A stretch of DNA of 64,000 nucleotides from JAFEDN01 sp963832945 (GTDB taxonomy: Bacteria > Pseudomonadota > Gammaproteobacteria > Coxiellales > Coxiellaceae). Each line of letters starts with the position of its first letter. Position 1 is the stretch's first letter. Location: positions 620,001 to 684,000 of the forward strand of contig CAWHVV010000010.1 of assembly GCA_963832945.1 (NCBI GenBank). The letters are read 5' to 3'. The translations under genes and the position numbers were made by a program. A model generated the notes under the pieces. It had not been told where the DNA came from, made no database searches, and worked only from the letters and a program-made list of their open reading frames with translations. This document shows positions 41,203 to 49,730 of this stretch, in pieces.

Positions 41203-43071
41203 TTAATCCTCTAAATAGGTGTAGCCATGTAAAGCTTCCTGCACAATCGAATCCTCATCGAATCGCGATAGTACCTCGGTGTTAGTATCAAAATTGACGT
41301 AACGCAGCATGGTTTCAATCGTGTCGCCTCGCTGGATATTACATAACTCATAACTGCCATCCGGTTTTACCACCGCATTCAATGAATGAGTATCGCCGAA
41401 TAAATTGTGCATGTCGCCCAATATTTCCTGGTATGCGCCAATCAGGAAAATACCCATATAATTAGGCTGGGAAGGATCAATTTCCGGCATCGGCATACTG
41501 GTCTCCAGACCATCATGGTCAACATAGCGGTCAACACGGCCGTCGGAATCGCAGGTAATATCCTGCAATATGCCACGAAGCGCCAGCGGCTTGTTTAAAC
41601 CGGAGATGGGCAGGATGGGAAATGGCTGGTCAATCGCCCATGCATCCGGCAAAGACTGAAATAATGAAAAATTCACGTAATATTTGTCCGCCAGTTTATC
41701 ATTGAGTTCGTCAATAATCGGACGGTGGCTGCGTACGCTGTGATTGAGTAAATGCCGCACTTTATAACAAATGGTGTAATAGATATGTTCGATACGCGCC
41801 CAGGTTTGCAACTCAATTAAACCGTGCACATACATGCCGTGCGCTTCGCGCATCCAGTAACAGGCGTCGTGGTACACTTCCAGCACCGATCGCGCGGAAA
41901 TATTAGTGAGTTGGTACCACAGGGTTTGCAGGACGGCAGGGTCTTCTTCTGTCACCGGTTTGATTTTCTGATCATAAGGCGCCCGTTCCATATCAATAAT
42001 GTTGGTCAATAAAACGGCGTGATGCGCCGTAATCGCCCGTCCCGATTCAGTAATAATATGCGGGTGTGGCAAATCATCGGCCTCGCATATTTCGGCAAAA
42101 GCGCTGACGATGTGGCTGGCATATTCTTTGAGTGAATAGTTCATGGAATACGTGGAACGGGTGCGAGTGCCATCGTAATCAATCGCCAAACCGCCGCCAA
42201 GGTCGACGGTGTGGATGGGAATCCCCATGCGGTGCAGCTCGGCATAATAACGCGCGCCCTCATAAACACATTTTTGTATATCGCCAATATTGGCGATCTG
42301 GGAGCCTAAATGGAAATGCAATACTTTCAGCCATTGACGCTTATCCATTTTCGTTAGCCGTTCGGCGATTTCCAAAGTCTGCGCCACGGAAAAACCAAAT
42401 TTGGCTTTTTCGCCTCCTGTATCCTGCCACTGACCTTCGCAGGTAGAAGCCAGCCGTACGCGAATACCGAGGTTAGGCTCAAGTCCGCCCTGCCGCTCTA
42501 CTTCGTCATTGACCAGGGCCAGCTCCGCCATTCTTTCCAGGATAATATAAACGTTAAAACCGGACTTAAGCGCCAGCAATGCCAGTCGAATGTATTCACG
42601 GTCTTTGTAGCCGTTACAGACCAGGGTAATGCGCTTTTGCGCAGCGGTAATTAAGGCGGCGATTAATTCCGCCTTGCTGCCTACCTCCAGGCCGACGCGG
42701 CCATTGGCATGTTTAATCATCTGCTCAACCACATAGCGCTGCTGGTTAACCTTGATGGGATAAGCAATCAAATATTGACCCTTGTAATTGTTCTGATCGA
42801 TCGCCTGCTGAAAAGCCGATTGCAGGGCGTCAATACGCTGGTGGATAATGTCCGTAAAACGCACTAAAACCGGGAAACTGAGGCCCGCACGGTTGATTTG
42901 GGCGATAAGCTCCGCTAAATCAATCACCGCTTCCCCGCGTCTGCCCTGCGGGTAAACTACTACAGTGCCATTTTCGTTGATATCAAAATATCCACCGCTC
43001 CAGTGGGCGATGTTGTAGGCTTTGCGAGCTTCCTCGACTTGTGTCTGGTGGGTTTTTTCTAATTCAATCAA
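41203..43071 (-). CDS. speA: Biosynthetic arginine decarboxylase
   Basis: The 622-residue PLP enzyme makes agmatine from arginine. The PLP-binding Lys lies in LIAYPIKVNQQRYVVEQMIK near residue 102. Further motifs are VGLEVGSKAELIAAL, HFHLGSQIANIGDIQ, VDLGGGLAIDYDGTRTRS, and the C-terminal SLPDAWAIDQPFPILPISGL. Length and the N-terminal YNIAHWSGGYFDIN match SpeA. It is first in a minus-strand run with the agmatine deiminase-like and DHS-like genes. Confidence 0.96.
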   Translation of the reverse strand: MIELEKTHQTQVEEARKAYNIAHWSGGYFDINENGTVVVYPQGRRGEAVIDLAELIAQINRAGLSFPVLVRFTDIIHQRIDALQSAFQQAIDQNNYKGQYLIAYPIKVNQQRYVVEQMIKHANGRVGLEVGSKAELIAALITAAQKRITLVCNGYKDREYIRLALLALKSGFNVYIILERMAELALVNDEVERQGGLEPNLGIRVRLASTCEGQWQDTGGEKAKFGFSVAQTLEIAERLTKMDKRQWLKVLHFHLGSQIANIGDIQKCVYEGARYYAELHRMGIPIHTVDLGGGLAIDYDGTRTRSTYSMNYSLKEYASHIVSAFAEICEADDLPHPHIITESGRAITAHHAVLLTNIIDMERAPYDQKIKPVTEEDPAVLQTLWYQLTNISARSVLEVYHDACYWMREAHGMYVHGLIELQTWARIEHIYYTICYKVRHLLNHSVRSHRPIIDELNDKLADKYYVNFSLFQSLPDAWAIDQPFPILPISGLNKPLALRGILQDITCDSDGRVDRYVDHDGLETSMPMPEIDPSQPNYMGIFLIGAYQEILGDMHNLFGDTHSLNAVVKPDGSYELCNIQRGDTIETMLRYVNFDTNTEVLSRFDEDSIVQEALHGYTYLED

Positions 43072-43219
43072 TTCTTAATATCTCTGCGCTAGTTAAAAAA
43101 TAGCCATTGTACCAAAAATTGAAGTTAATGCTACACTACCGTAGTTAGAACACTTGAAATATAGTGACTATTCCCTCATATACTCTTAATCAATAACGGT
43201 TTTTCCAGGAGATCACTCA

Positions 43220-44005
43220 GTGAAACTATATTATTCTTTATTAACAGCTGTCGCAATACTATGGGGCGTGCTGTCGCCTGCGGCTATCGCACAGCCCGTA
43301 CTGCCCTCTCCAAAGGCGACCCGGATGCCACAGAAACTCTCTGAATTTACTGCTATTTCTGTCCGCGGACCGATCAGATTGACTCTGGAACAAACTCCAC
43401 AGGATCAGCAAAATTTTTTTCAAATTACGGAAGCCCAACTCAATCCGGTCAGCGTCAGTGTTAAAAACGGCACTCTTTACATCCAGGCGCCCCAGAACGA
43501 CTCCAGTCAGGTTTCCACTGCCCGGGTAGGCATCACCCGCCTGAATCAGCTTATGGTAGATGACGGCGCTTCCGTAATCAGTAAACAGCTCACCAGCTCC
43601 TCACTCAGTATCGACGCTAATACCGCCGGCAGCATTGAATTACTGGGCATGATCTCCCTGGACCGTCTGTTAAGCTCGGGGTCCGGGCCTATTCATATCC
43701 AATGGATAGACAGCCCGCGGCTGCGGATTGACGGTAGCGATAAAAGTAAAATTCAGTTAGCCGGAGTCGCGGGGACTGTTGAAATGCGTTTACGGGATGA
43801 GAGCGAGTTCCAGGGAAAGTATCTGCGTATTGACCAGATTTTCATTCAGACTAAAGATTTTTCCACCGCTAAGCTACTGGTGAACGACAGTCTGCGTGCT
43901 TTCGCTTATGACCACAGCAACATTTATTACTACAAAAGACCCACTGAGTTGACCGAATTCACCGCCGGCTCCGGCAACATCCTCCAGCTTGGCTGGGGTC
44001 AATGA
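43220..44005 (+). CDS. DUF2807 (GIN-domain) exported protein
   Basis: The 261-residue protein has a GTG start, a GGAGATCACTCA ribosome site and a signal peptide (LLTAVAILWGVLSPAAIAQP). The rest shows the repetitive beta-helix-like pattern of the DUF2807/head-GIN domain: FTAISVRGPIRLTLEQTPQD, VSVKNGTLYIQAP, LNQLMVDDGASV, LSSGSGPIHIQW, LRIDGSDKSKIQLAGVAG. Such proteins are periplasmic or surface-attached with no known enzyme role. It overlaps the ornithine cyclodeaminase gene by four bases (ATGA). Confidence 0.83.
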   Translation: MKLYYSLLTAVAILWGVLSPAAIAQPVLPSPKATRMPQKLSEFTAISVRGPIRLTLEQTPQDQQNFFQITEAQLNPVSVSVKNGTLYIQAPQNDSSQVSTARVGITRLNQLMVDDGASVISKQLTSSSLSIDANTAGSIELLGMISLDRLLSSGSGPIHIQWIDSPRLRIDGSDKSKIQLAGVAGTVEMRLRDESEFQGKYLRIDQIFIQTKDFSTAKLLVNDSLRAFAYDHSNIYYYKRPTELTEFTAGSGNILQLGWGQ

Positions 44006-45030
44006 GCGGGTCAATAAAAATCATCACAATTGGTGAGCTTATAAAGATAATTCAACGGCGTGGATTGGAAAATTTCCTGCATGAATTAATAGAACGTTTA
44101 AAGCTGAATTTTTCCCGCTGGCAGGAGTTTCGGAAAACACCGCGCCTTGCGACTTATTATCCTCAGGGTGTCATTGAGTTAATGCCTATTAGCGATGACC
44201 AGTATTACAGTTTTAAATACGTCAATGGACATCCCGAAAATCACCGTCAAAAAAAATTAACCGTGGCCGCACTGGGTTTGCTGGCGGAAACCGCCAGTGG
44301 CTACCCCGTACTCATCTCTGAAATGACCCTGCTGACGGCTCTTCGCACTGCGGCGACTGCGGCGCTGGCTTCGCTTTATCTGGCTAAACCCAAGCCTGCG
44401 GTGCTCGCCATTATCGGCACGGGAGCCCAGGCCGAATTTCAAATACTGGCGCATCGCTTTGCCCTGAACATCACAAAGGTTCGTTATTATGATCAGGACC
44501 CGGCTGCCATGGCTAAATTTAACCGTAATTTATCGGAATATGACCTGGAATTATTTGCCGCGGGGAGTGCTGCTACAGCCGTGACCGGCGCAGACATCGT
44601 CACGACGACGACCGCGGGTAAACACAAAGCACCCATCCTTGAAAACCACTGGATTTTGCCAGGAATGCACATTAACGCCATCGGCGGCTGCTCTCCTGGA
44701 GAAACTGAACTGGACCCTCAAATTCTGACCCGGGGCAAAATAGTCGTAGAATTTCTTCCGCAAACTCAACGCGAAGGCGAAATCCAGTCTTTAAATGACC
44801 CCAATATTTATGCGGAATTATGGGAAATTGTCTCCGGCAAAAAACCCGGCCGCCAGAACAAAGATGACATATTTATCTTTGATTCCGTCGGCTTTGCTTT
44901 GGAAGACTATACGATTCTCAGATACATCCATGATTTGTCCACTGAATACAAAACCGGCAAAACGCTGGACCTCCTTCCTCACCTCAGTGACCCTAAAGAT
45001 TTGTTCAGCTTATTGGTCGCAGAAAAATAA
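44002..45030 (+). CDS. Ornithine cyclodeaminase/mu-crystallin family protein
   Basis: The 342-residue NAD(H)-dependent protein has FKYVNGHPENHRQKKLTVAA near residue 75 with the conserved Lys, SEMTLLTALRTAATAALAS, the Rossmann motif LAIIGTGAQAEFQILA near residue 132, TGADIVTTTTAGKHKAPIL, and GMHINAIGGCSPGETELD near residue 225. OCD converts ornithine to proline; relatives are alanine dehydrogenases and imine reductases, so the substrate is uncertain. Closeness to speA suggests arginine/ornithine metabolism. Its 3' end overlaps convergent prmA by 26 bases. Confidence 0.88.
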   Translation: MSGSIKIITIGELIKIIQRRGLENFLHELIERLKLNFSRWQEFRKTPRLATYYPQGVIELMPISDDQYYSFKYVNGHPENHRQKKLTVAALGLLAETASGYPVLISEMTLLTALRTAATAALASLYLAKPKPAVLAIIGTGAQAEFQILAHRFALNITKVRYYDQDPAAMAKFNRNLSEYDLELFAAGSAATAVTGADIVTTTTAGKHKAPILENHWILPGMHINAIGGCSPGETELDPQILTRGKIVVEFLPQTQREGEIQSLNDPNIYAELWEIVSGKKPGRQNKDDIFIFDSVGFALEDYTILRYIHDLSTEYKTGKTLDLLPHLSDPKDLFSLLVAEK

Positions 45031-45886
45031 GCCTCGCCCATGTTTCCCGGTATTGTGCGGATTGCATTTGCAACTTATCCTCATAAACTTTAGAAATTTT
45101 AGAGACTTCTTCAGCAAAAAAACCTGAAAGAATGATCCGGCCCCCCGGCGCTAAATGACTGATTAGCGTTGGCGCCAATTCACAGAGAGGATTTGCCAAA
45201 ATATTCGCTAAAATAATATCCGCGCGCACAGTGGGTAATTGTTCGGGCAATACAATACTCAGGGCCGGGGTAGAAAAATGATTGAGTTCCGCATTATTTT
45301 GCGTAGCGGTCAAAGCCTGCGGGTCATGATCGACCGCCAAAGCTTTTTCCGCTCCCAGCGCTAACGCCGCCAGTCCCAAAATACCTGACCCGCAACCATA
45401 ATCGATAACGGTCGTCTGCGCCAAATCCTGCCCGGCCAGCCAATCGAGGCATAAAGAAGTCGTCGGATGGGTTCCCGTGCCAAAACCAAGTCCCGGATTT
45501 AAACGCAGTATATGGGCTCCCGCAGGGGGTTCAGTAAGATCCCACGGAGGCGCTACCCACAAGCGATTACCGAATAATTGCGGGGGGAAACTTTGTTGGG
45601 TGAGTTGTACCCAATCCTGATCTTCTACCTTGCTGACCTCCGGTTCAATCATTTTCCCTAATGCCGTCTCCAGCTCACGAAAAATAAAATCCAGCGGCGC
45701 ATCTTCGTCGAAAAAAGCATGGATCCGCGTTTCCCGCCATAGCGGTGCTTCCTGTAAATGTTCCTGGAATAAAGCCTGAGAGCCGCCATCCTCAAAGGTA
45801 ACGGACAGGGCGCCCCGATCCATCAGAAAATCACTGATCATATCGGCGTTTTCACGACCCCCGGCAATGATAACTTTCACAAGCAT
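45005..45886 (-). CDS. prmA: Ribosomal protein L11 methyltransferase
   Basis: The 293-residue SAM enzyme trimethylates L11. Motifs are LNPGLGFGTGTHPTTSLCLD near residue 128, VIDYGCGSGILGLAALALGA (SAM motif I) near residue 160, and DIILANILANPLCELAPTL near residue 225. The N-terminal substrate-recognition domain is intact. prmA usually follows accC; here a toxin-antitoxin pair and MITE copy G lie between them. Confidence 0.95.
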   Translation of the reverse strand: MLVKVIIAGGRENADMISDFLMDRGALSVTFEDGGSQALFQEHLQEAPLWRETRIHAFFDEDAPLDFIFRELETALGKMIEPEVSKVEDQDWVQLTQQSFPPQLFGNRLWVAPPWDLTEPPAGAHILRLNPGLGFGTGTHPTTSLCLDWLAGQDLAQTTVIDYGCGSGILGLAALALGAEKALAVDHDPQALTATQNNAELNHFSTPALSIVLPEQLPTVRADIILANILANPLCELAPTLISHLAPGGRIILSGFFAEEVSKISKVYEDKLQMQSAQYRETWARLIFLRPIS

Positions 45887-46030
45887 TCTAATTTACTCAA
45901 TATTCAAGTTTAAAAATCTCAAATTCAGCTTACCAAAGAAATGGCCGCCAATACAAAGGATATTTATACAATTGACTAAATATAAATCTTATTATATCAT
46001 TATGATTGAATATGATTAAAAGAGGTTATT

Positions 46031-46294
46031 ATGGAAGCTCAAACCAAAGTACTCACAGCGCATATTCCCATCTCGCTGGCCAAAAAAGTGGATAAATTAG
46101 CGGAAAAGCTTGAGCGCCCCCGCGCATGGGTGATAAAACAGGCTTTAAGCGCCTGGGTAGCGAAAGAAGAGGAACATTATAAATTAACTATCGAAGCTCT
46201 AAAGGAAGTGGAATCAGGACAGATAGTTGATCATGAAGATGTCGAGAAATGGGCAGACAGCCTGTCTGGTCAAAATCCTGACCCCGGTTCCTAA
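46031..46294 (+). CDS. Ribbon-helix-helix antitoxin (ParD/CopG type)
   Basis: The 87-residue protein has an N-terminal RHH motif (KVLTAHIPISLAKKVDKLAE, KLERPRAWVIKQAL) and an acidic C-terminal toxin-binding tail (ESGQIVDHEDVEKWADSL). It is preceded by AAAAGAGG and by an AT-rich palindromic stretch (ATCATTATGAT, about 45996-46006) that may be the operator. The toxin gene starts at the next base after its stop codon. Confidence 0.85.
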   Translation: MEAQTKVLTAHIPISLAKKVDKLAEKLERPRAWVIKQALSAWVAKEEEHYKLTIEALKEVESGQIVDHEDVEKWADSLSGQNPDPGS

Positions 46295-46570
46295 ATGCCG
46301 GTGAAATGGACCAGCAAGGCGCTGGCTGATTTAGTAAGACTGCATGAATTTCTGGTTTCGATTAATCTCAAAGCAGCCGCTCAGGTTATTCAATCCTTGA
46401 CTAAAACCGCTGCGCGGTTAATGCAAAATCCGCGTGTCGGCATTCCGTTGCAAGAATTTAATCCCCGTGAAGTGCGGCGAATTATTGTCGTCAAATATGA
46501 AATGCGGTATGAAATCTCGCAAGAAGTTCTTTATATTCTGCGAATTTGGCATACCCGGGAACAACGCTAA
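46295..46570 (+). CDS. ParE/RelE-family toxin
   Basis: The 91-residue protein has ParE-type features: VKWTSKALADLVRLHEFLVS, NPRVGIPLQEFNPREVRRII, VVKYEMRYEI and LYILRIWHTREQR. The family acts on gyrase (ParE) or mRNA (RelE); the sequence leans to ParE. It is the second gene of an antitoxin-first pair. MITE copy G begins 27 bases after its stop. Confidence 0.85.
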   Translation: MPVKWTSKALADLVRLHEFLVSINLKAAAQVIQSLTKTAARLMQNPRVGIPLQEFNPREVRRIIVVKYEMRYEISQEVLYILRIWHTREQR

Positions 46571-46596
46571 ACCGGATACTTCTTCGGGTTAATGCG

Positions 46597-46803
46597 CAGC
46601 AATTCTCGGCGAATTATAACTGATTGAATAATAAAAATAAACTACTCATCGAAGCAAAAAGTTTTCGTAGAAAACCCTCTGCCCAATGGGGGTTCGCAAG
46701 GGGGAGAGAGCGGAGCGTCTCCCCCTTCATTCCGAGCATCGGCTCCGCCGAGCGCAGGATATAAATAGGAAGCAATTATCGCTGTATTCAGCGAGAATTG
46801 CTG
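46597..46803 (-). repeat. MITE-like element, copy G (complete, 207 bp)
   Basis: Perfect 12-bp ends CAGCAATTCTCG (46597-46608) and CGAGAATTGCTG (46792-46803) are flanked by GTTAATGCG at 46588-46596 and 46804-46812. The right duplicate contains the last codon and TAA stop of accC (minus strand), so the insertion landed at the gene end and recreated the stop. Confidence 0.92.
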
Positions 46804-46804
46804 G

Positions 46805-48151
46805 TTAATGCGCCAGGCCCAGTAACTTTTCCAGGTAATGAATATTTTGGCCACCCTTTATAAAGTTGGGGTCTGCCATTAAACGTTGATGTAAATCAAT
46901 GTTGGTTTTAATGCCTTCCACCACCAATTCTTCCAGGGCGTTCGACATCCTGGCTATTGCGATTTCCCGGGTTTTACCAAACACAATGAGTTTGCCAATC
47001 AGCGAATCATAGTAAGGCGGTACTTTGTAGCCGCTGTATAAATGCGAGTCCATCCGCACTCCCAATCCGCCCGGCGGATGGTAGCGGGTCACTGTGCCTG
47101 GGCTCGGCATGAAGGTTTTGCCATCTTCCGCATTAATCCGGCATTCAATCGAGTGGCCGTGGATGGTCACCTGATCCTGGGTAAAGCTCAGTGGCTCCCC
47201 GGCGGCGATGGTTATCTGCTCACGGACAATATCAATACCCGTTACCCATTCGGTAACCGGATGCTCAACCTGGACACGTGTATTCATTTCTATAAAATAA
47301 AATTTTCCGTCCTGGTACAGGAATTCAAATGTACCTGCGCCGCGATAGCCCAATTGCAGACAGGCCTGCACACATCTATCACCAATTTCTGCGCGCTGCT
47401 GTTCTGTAATCCCTGGAGCGGGAGCTTCTTCCAGAATTTTTTGATGCCGGCGTTGCATGGAACAATCCCGTTCACCTAAATGCACGGCGTGACCGTGCGT
47501 GTCGGCCAGCACCTGAATTTCGATATGACGTGGATTTTCCAGAAACTTTTCCATATACACTTCGTCAGTACCAAAGGCCGCTCCCGCTTCAGTGCGCGTG
47601 GTGGCTATAGTATTGATAAGATCGGCTTCGTTGCGCACGACACGCATACCGCGGCCACCGCCGCCTCCGGAAGCTTTGACGATCAGCGGGTAACCGATTT
47701 TACGCCCAATGGCAAGGTTTGAGGGGTTATCATTACTCAAAGCGCCGTCAGAGCCGGGAATACAAGGAATGCCCGTGCCGGACATGGCTTTAATCGCGAG
47801 TACCTTGTTGCCCATTTGTGTAATCATGTCCCGTGTGGGACCGATAAATACAAATCCGCTTTTTTCCGCCTGTTCGGCGAAATTAGGGTTTTCAGCCAAA
47901 AAACCGTAACCTGGGTGAATGGCGTCCACATTGGCGACTTCTGCCGCGCTGATAACGGCGGGAATGCTCAGATAACTGTCAGCGGAGTTAGGAGGGCCTA
48001 TGCAAACCGACTCATCCGCTAATTTGACATGCATTAAATCCCTGTCCGCCTGGGAATAGACTGCGACAGTTTGAATACCCATTTCTTTACAAGCCCGATG
48101 CACTCGAAGGGCAATCTCACCCCGGTTAGCAATTAAAACTTTTTTAAACAT
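46805..48151 (-). CDS. accC: Acetyl-CoA carboxylase, biotin carboxylase subunit
   Basis: The 448-residue ATP-grasp enzyme carboxylates biotin on AccB for malonyl-CoA synthesis. Motifs are MFKKVLIANRGEIALRVHRA, KASGGGGGRGMRVVRNEADL near residue 160, HLGERDCSMQRRHQKILEEA near residue 225, and EMNTRVQVEHPVTEWVTGID near residue 288. Length is standard. It lies 8 bases after accB in the usual operon. The stop codon is inside the target duplication of MITE copy G. Confidence 0.97.
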   Translation of the reverse strand: MFKKVLIANRGEIALRVHRACKEMGIQTVAVYSQADRDLMHVKLADESVCIGPPNSADSYLSIPAVISAAEVANVDAIHPGYGFLAENPNFAEQAEKSGFVFIGPTRDMITQMGNKVLAIKAMSGTGIPCIPGSDGALSNDNPSNLAIGRKIGYPLIVKASGGGGGRGMRVVRNEADLINTIATTRTEAGAAFGTDEVYMEKFLENPRHIEIQVLADTHGHAVHLGERDCSMQRRHQKILEEAPAPGITEQQRAEIGDRCVQACLQLGYRGAGTFEFLYQDGKFYFIEMNTRVQVEHPVTEWVTGIDIVREQITIAAGEPLSFTQDQVTIHGHSIECRINAEDGKTFMPSPGTVTRYHPPGGLGVRMDSHLYSGYKVPPYYDSLIGKLIVFGKTREIAIARMSNALEELVVEGIKTNIDLHQRLMADPNFIKGGQNIHYLEKLLGLAH

Positions 48152-48159
48152 ACGGTATA

Positions 48160-48636
48160 TTACTCGGCGGGTTCGATGATAAATAGGGGTTGACTGTATT
48201 CCACCGGTTGCTCATTCTCTATCAACCGCGCGCTGATCACCCCAGAGACATCAGCTTCAATTTTATTGAACATTTTCATCGCCTCAATCAGACATAATGT
48301 GTCCCCTGCCTTGACATTATCTCCTACCTGTACAAAAGGCATCGCACCTGAGGAAGGCGCCAGATAAACGGTGCCGACCATCGGGGATAGCACGGTATGG
48401 CCGTCTGTACCGCCTGCCGCCGCTACGGAGGCCTCTGAAGCAGACGCCCGCTGTGCGACCGGGGTGGCGGCAGAGGAACTGACTTCCACTGCAGCAGCCA
48501 CCGGCGCCGCAGCCGCTGCGATAATGTTTTTCTGGCAGCTAATCCGCACGGATTCTTCACCGGACTTAATCTCCAGCTCGCCAATGCCGGTTTCCTTAAC
48601 CAGCTCAATTAATTTTCTGATTTTGCGGGTATCCAT
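48160..48636 (-). CDS. accB: Biotin carboxyl carrier protein
   Basis: The 158-residue protein starts at ATG 48636 (MDTRKIRKLIELVKETGIGE). A hydrophobic Ala/Pro-rich linker (about residues 40-80) leads to the biotinyl domain with PMVGTVYLAPSSGAMPFVQV and the biotinylation motif IEAMKMFNKIEADVSG (Lys near residue 120). It is the first gene of the accBC operon. Confidence 0.96.
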   Translation of the reverse strand: MDTRKIRKLIELVKETGIGELEIKSGEESVRISCQKNIIAAAAAPVAAAVEVSSSAATPVAQRASASEASVAAAGGTDGHTVLSPMVGTVYLAPSSGAMPFVQVGDNVKAGDTLCLIEAMKMFNKIEADVSGVISARLIENEQPVEYSQPLFIIEPAE

Positions 48637-48853
48637 GATAGTCCTCACTTGTCTGCAAGTCATGTCCAGAGTAAGATCGCAGACATTGTCTTAAAAAACA
48701 AATTTTTTAGAATCAAACTGTCTTATAAGTTAACGGCAACTTCTGCTCATATTAGTGTAAATATTAGCAAGATCGCCGAAGATGTCAACCAACGGTATTG
48801 TTCAGGGGTTATTTTTTTGCTATTTTTTAAGAAAAAATAAGTGGAGTTTGTAT

Positions 48854-49702
48854 ATGCCGCGTTATTTAGACCCCAAAACAGATATTGTATTTAAGAAGAT
48901 ATTCGGAGAACATCCGCATTTGTTGAAAAGTTTTCTGAATGCAGTGCTGCCTTTGCCGGAAGATTGTTTGATTGTCAGCCTTGAATATTTACCCAGTGAG
49001 CAGGTTCCAGTGATTCCTGCGTTTAAATACACCGTGGTAGATGTACGCTGTACAGATCATCAGGGACGAACATTTATTGTAGAAATGCAAATTCAATGGA
49101 CAACTGGTTTTATGCAGAGAATGTTATTTAACGCCAGTAAAGCGTATGTGAGGCAACTCCAAAAAGGAGAACAGTTTCATTTACTCAAACCGGTGTATGG
49201 TTTGGGGCTGATCAATACCACTTTTGATCAGAATGGAGAGGATTGGTATCACCATTACAAAATTGTTAATGTGAAAAAACCGGCTGTAGAAATTAAAGAC
49301 TTGCAGCTTGTATTTATTGAGCTGCCCAAATTCAAAGCCAAAAATTTTCGGGAAAAAAGATTACAAGTATTGTGGTTGAGATTTATATCGGAGTTAAATG
49401 AAAAGACTCACCAGGCGCCGGAAGAATGGCTGGAGACTCCAGAAATCAAGGAAGCCCTCGATTTAGCAGAAGAGGCGGCATACACACCTGAAGAACTGGA
49501 GGCTTATGACAAATACTGGGACTCCATCAGCATTGAAAAAACACTGGTAGGAGAAGCTGAAATAAGGGGTGAAATGAAAGGAGCAAAAAAAGCAAAAGAG
49601 CTCATAGCAGAGAAATTGCTCGCGAAAGGAGATTCTCTGGAAGAAATTTCTGCGTTGACAGGTTTGGCAATAGATGAAATTCTTCAGATCAAAAACGAAT
49701 AG
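48854..49702 (+). CDS. Rpn-family PD-(D/E)XK nuclease/putative transposase
   Basis: The ATG at 48854 gives 282 residues with the classic start MPRYLDPKTDIVFKKIFGE, then VIPAFKYTVVDVRCTDHQGR and TFIVEMQIQWTTGFMQRMLF, a D...ExQ nuclease core. The C-terminal tail has an acidic helix (EEAAYTPEELEAYDKY) and a final ALTGLAIDEILQI. Rpn proteins are DNA endonucleases linked to recA-independent recombination and, lately, to phage defence through their small C-terminal products. An alternative internal start near the C-terminus (about 49555, GEMKG) cannot be judged. Confidence 0.85.
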   Translation: MPRYLDPKTDIVFKKIFGEHPHLLKSFLNAVLPLPEDCLIVSLEYLPSEQVPVIPAFKYTVVDVRCTDHQGRTFIVEMQIQWTTGFMQRMLFNASKAYVRQLQKGEQFHLLKPVYGLGLINTTFDQNGEDWYHHYKIVNVKKPAVEIKDLQLVFIELPKFKAKNFREKRLQVLWLRFISELNEKTHQAPEEWLETPEIKEALDLAEEAAYTPEELEAYDKYWDSISIEKTLVGEAEIRGEMKGAKKAKELIAEKLLAKGDSLEEISALTGLAIDEILQIKNE

Positions 49703-49730
49703 CTTGCGAGACGGTAGGGTTCTGACTGCT

